Of a stretch of 9,000 bases of DNA, positions 7,374 to 9,000 are shown one piece after another; position 1 is the first letter of the stretch, and each line of letters begins with the position of its first letter. The stretch comes from CAYUEQ01 sp964443805. GTDB taxonomy: Bacteria; Bacillota_I; Bacilli_A; RF39; UBA660. The stretch is from contig CAYUEQ010000036.1 in NCBI GenBank assembly GCA_964443805.1, forward strand, positions 1 through 9,000, given 5' to 3'. Position numbers and translations under genes: made by a program. The notes under the pieces are model-generated. The model searched no databases. It saw nothing but the letters and a program-made list of their open reading frames with translations, and had not been told where the DNA came from.

Positions 7374-7802
7374 TCAATTAATTTTATAGTCAAATGTTTC
7401 TCCTGTTGCATTTTCTATCTCATTAAATAAATTTATATAAGTTTTAATTAATACTTCTTTGTTTGATATATTACCAACTTTTCTAAGACTCATAATAGTA
7501 GTTAAATGTCCCTTTATTGTTTCTAAAGTATTCGAATCTACAAAACCTGTTTCTATCATTTTTATAGTACGATTTATATATGAATCAAGTGGAGCATAGA
7601 ACTTAGATTCCACTAAACTATTTATTATTTCTTCTTTCGTTACCGCTTTTACAAAAATATCATTACCAAACTCAAATGCTTTAATCTTATAATTAGGTAG
7701 ATGAGATGTTAAAGTGTAAGGTATGTTAAAAAGTTCAGTATCAGCTTTAACTATACTTTTTAAATCTTTGTTTTCTATTTCATAATATTTTATATATGCC
7801 AT
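7374..7802 (-). CDS. hypothetical protein, 142 aa, first gene of the recD2 operon
   Basis: I do not recognise this protein. It begins MAYIKYYEIENKDLKSIVKA and looks soluble: an N-terminal alpha/beta part with YKIKAFEFGNDIFVKAVTKEE near residues 38-60, then mostly helical sequence to the end (ETFDYKIN). There is no signal peptide, membrane segment, Cys pair or nucleotide-binding loop. The ATG at 7802 is preferred because GAGG lies 7 nt upstream. An in-frame TTG one codon earlier is only 4 nt from it. A good TATAAT promoter stands 23 nt before the start, and the stop is TGA. It lies upstream of recD2, where B. subtilis has, as I recall, the TPR protein YrrB, but no TPR pattern is visible here. 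Confidence 0.75.
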   Translation of the reverse strand: MAYIKYYEIENKDLKSIVKADTELFNIPYTLTSHLPNYKIKAFEFGNDIFVKAVTKEEIINSLVESKFYAPLDSYINRTIKMIETGFVDSNTLETIKGHLTTIMSLRKVGNISNKEVLIKTYINLFNEIENATGETFDYKIN

Positions 7803-7825
7803 CAATACACCTCTTTATTATATTA

Positions 7826-7854
7826 ATTATAGCAATAATATTTTCATTAAACAA
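7826..7854 (-). promoter_or_regulatory. sigma-A promoter for the 142-aa gene and recD2
   Basis: The minus strand has TTGTTT (7854-7849), a 17-nt spacer, and a perfect TATAAT (7831-7826). A further TATAAT (7822-7817) lies just downstream, with no matching -35 that I can see. The ribosome binding site of the 142-aa gene follows at 7813. Confidence 0.7.
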
Positions 7855-7860
7855 CTTTAA

Positions 7861-7888
7861 ATCAAAAGAGTCGCAAAGTGCAGACTCT
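7861..7888 (-). terminator. intrinsic terminator after the DGR-type target gene
   Basis: AGAGTC (7867-7872) pairs with GACTCT (7883-7888), extended by GCA (7873-7875) with TGC (7879-7881) and one bulged A. The 9-bp stem has a 3-nt loop. On the minus strand TTTTGATTT follows. It lies about 85 nt past the stop of the FGE-fold gene and before the next promoter. Confidence 0.65.
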
Positions 7889-7953
7889 CATCAATAGTTT
7901 ATTCAATTTCATATTATACCTTTTACGTTTGACTGATGTTTTCTAAGGGAGAA

Positions 7954-7973
7954 AATCTGCATAAATGCAGATT
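7954..7973 (-). terminator. 8-bp hairpin with 4-nt loop directly at the stop codon; terminator or DGR cruciform
   Basis: AATCTGCA (7954-7961) and TGCAGATT (7966-7973) form a perfect 8-bp stem with a four-base loop (TAAA on the plus strand, TTTA on the minus). The stem starts inside the TAA stop codon and is followed on the transcript by TTTTC. An inverted repeat of this size just beyond a variable region is what the phage BPP-1 DGR uses for target recognition. The loop here does not fit the GRNA consensus I recall, so a first terminator is an equal alternative. Confidence 0.55.
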
Positions 7974-9000
7974 ATTCTAGTGCTAAAACCAACCTGAACC
8001 CAGAGCTGTCGTGCGGACCACCTGAACCACGAGCGAACGCGAATGCTCCCGCCATAGACTCAACGTAAGCAATCCCCCCACGCATAAACCAGACGCCGGT
8101 CATACTAGGAAAACGCGCATAATCTCCATACCAGCCCCCTGTTTCTGATGTTCCAAATGATTTTAAAGTTTCTTTTGTTCCATCTCCTAAGTGTCCTCTT
8201 CCATGAGTTAACGCATCTGTATCGTAATCGTAACTATCATAATACTTTAATTCTGGAATAGAATCCCATGTTCCTGATGAAGAATTAGCATGAAACGTCC
8301 CTAACTCAGTTCCTTCTTGAACCATATTCCCCATCATATATTCGTAAACTCCTCCACTCATATCATATACTCCATATATATTTCCAGTTGTACTTGCACC
8401 TAGTGCTTCATTTGTTTGGTTTGGATATGGATGTGGGCACGTTGACTTATTTTCTGCTGCATTTGGAGCACCACTTGAACACCCTGTTAACGTTTTATAT
8501 GGATTTAAATTAGGACGATAATTATTTATATATAATTGTTTGTTTTCTCCAACATAATTTTCATTTCCGTATTTCCCATATTTACTATGAGATAGGTATG
8601 CTACTGCTCCCCATTCCATATTTTTCATCATATGGGAATCGGCATTATCATAACTATTTAAACCATATATACTATTTTTTTGTATCCTTTGACTTACACT
8701 ATACATTATTGCTACATCTACATATCTCCACATATCTAAATTTGGTTTAATTCGTGGATTTAGTGTTTTTGAATTACAATTAGTTGCATTTGGTGTTGTA
8801 TAACATGTAGTAGTTGAGTCAACGCTTGTGGTAAATTTTCCTACCCAAATTCCACTTAATTCTCTATCTCCAAAGGTAAATGCTGGATGTGTTAACCACT
8901 CTCCGTTTTGTGAACCACTTGACTTTGTAGTTATTTTTCTTTCAAACTCTACCATTATTTCTTGTTCATTACAATTATCGTTTAAACAATTTTCATTGTT
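7972..9000 (-). CDS. FGE-sulfatase-fold protein, probable DGR target (variable protein), 5' end outside window
   Basis: 342 codons are visible up to the window edge. Fifteen codons upstream of the Met codon at 8955 stay open (including C-x4-C: CLNDNC), so that Met is probably internal. The sequence contains HPAFTFGDRELSGIWVGKF, two Cys pairs (CYTTPNATNC and CSSGAPNAAENKSTC, possibly disulfides), and the formylglycine-generating-enzyme signature DMSGGVYEYMMGN (8326-8364). It ends in GWYGDYARFP, then WFMRGG, then SSGFRLVLALE, the C-type-lectin/FGE fold that DGRs diversify. From memory, close relatives in gut Firmicutes carry an N-terminal prepilin-like or membrane anchor, so a surface-displayed binding protein is likely; the anchor is not visible here. 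Catalytic sulfatase-modifying activity is not expected. The last 50 or so codons are GC-rich and adenine-poor. Two hairpins follow the stop. Confidence 0.85.
   Translation of the reverse strand, partial: NNENCLNDNCNEQEIMVEFERKITTKSSGSQNGEWLTHPAFTFGDRELSGIWVGKFTTSVDSTTTCYTTPNATNCNSKTLNPRIKPNLDMWRYVDVAIMYSVSQRIQKNSIYGLNSYDNADSHMMKNMEWGAVAYLSHSKYGKYGNENYVGENKQLYINNYRPNLNPYKTLTGCSSGAPNAAENKSTCPHPYPNQTNEALGASTTGNIYGVYDMSGGVYEYMMGNMVQEGTELGTFHANSSSGTWDSIPELKYYDSYDYDTDALTHGRGHLGDGTKETLKSFGTSETGGWYGDYARFPSMTGVWFMRGGIAYVESMAGAFAFARGSGGPHDSSGFRLVLALE
7975..8135 (-). other. putative DGR variable region (VR)
   Basis: Counting by eye over 7981-8100, the coding strand has 15 A, 36 T and 69 G+C in 120 nt: about 12% A and 57% GC. 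Two 60-nt comparison blocks in the same gene (8161-8220 and 8521-8580) have 45% and 52% A and GC of 37% and 22%. T is not reduced. Only adenine is lost, on the coding strand, as expected when A residues of a template repeat are randomised. The conserved scaffold (GWYGDY, WFMRGG, GFRLVL) alternates with atypical residues, namely SMTGV, IAYVESMA and ARGSGGPHD, which would be the variable positions. Boundaries are estimates, since no template repeat is available. Confidence 0.7.

Noticed and set aside
7975..8135. The GC-rich patch as a horizontally acquired insert or contaminant
   Set aside because: The reading frame and fold continue smoothly across it, and only coding-strand A is reduced while T stays normal. 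Foreign GC-rich DNA would lower both.
1..9000. CRISPR array, tRNA or rRNA gene, insertion sequence
   Set aside because: I saw no regularly spaced repeats, no cloverleaf or rRNA-like sequence, and no transposase motifs or terminal inverted repeats.

Overview
The window is AT-rich DNA, apart from one short patch. It looks like an uncultured Bacillota, most likely a gut-type, Mollicutes-related Bacilli lineage with standard stop codons. The reasons are the very low GC, strong AAGGA/GGAGG ribosome binding sites, TATAAT promoters, and Bacillus-like gene content and order. TGA serves as a stop at two genes and every Trp I checked is TGG, so genetic code 11 fits and the Mycoplasma code does not. All recognisable genes lie on the minus strand, so transcription runs from high to low coordinates.

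In transcription order there are four blocks. (1) 9000-7972: the C-terminal 342 codons of an FGE-sulfatase-fold protein whose last ~50 codons look like the variable region of a diversity-generating retroelement (DGR), followed by two hairpins. (2) 7854-4921: a promoter, an unrecognised 142-aa protein, the RecD2 helicase, a 53-aa Gly/Ala-rich membrane-type protein, and a terminator. (3) 4916-1326: an extended -10 promoter, an AI-2E family membrane protein, a P-loop nucleotide kinase, a short alanyl-tRNA synthetase, and a strong terminator. (4) 1304-166: a SAM-dependent methyltransferase split by a -1 frameshift at a run of seven A. Below it lie weak hairpins and possibly the start of another gene.

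Blocks 2 and 3 resemble, from memory, the Bacillus subtilis recD2 - small protein - yrrI - alaS neighbourhood. They are housekeeping functions: DNA repair, translation and modification.

The most interesting element is the DGR target gene. Over 120 nt of its 3' end the coding strand has about 12% A, against 45-52% in nearby parts of the same gene, while T stays near 30%. This strand-specific adenine loss is the expected footprint of adenine-directed mutagenic retrohoming. No reverse transcriptase, template repeat or accessory gene is visible, so the target is either remote from its cassette or the cassette lies beyond base 9000.
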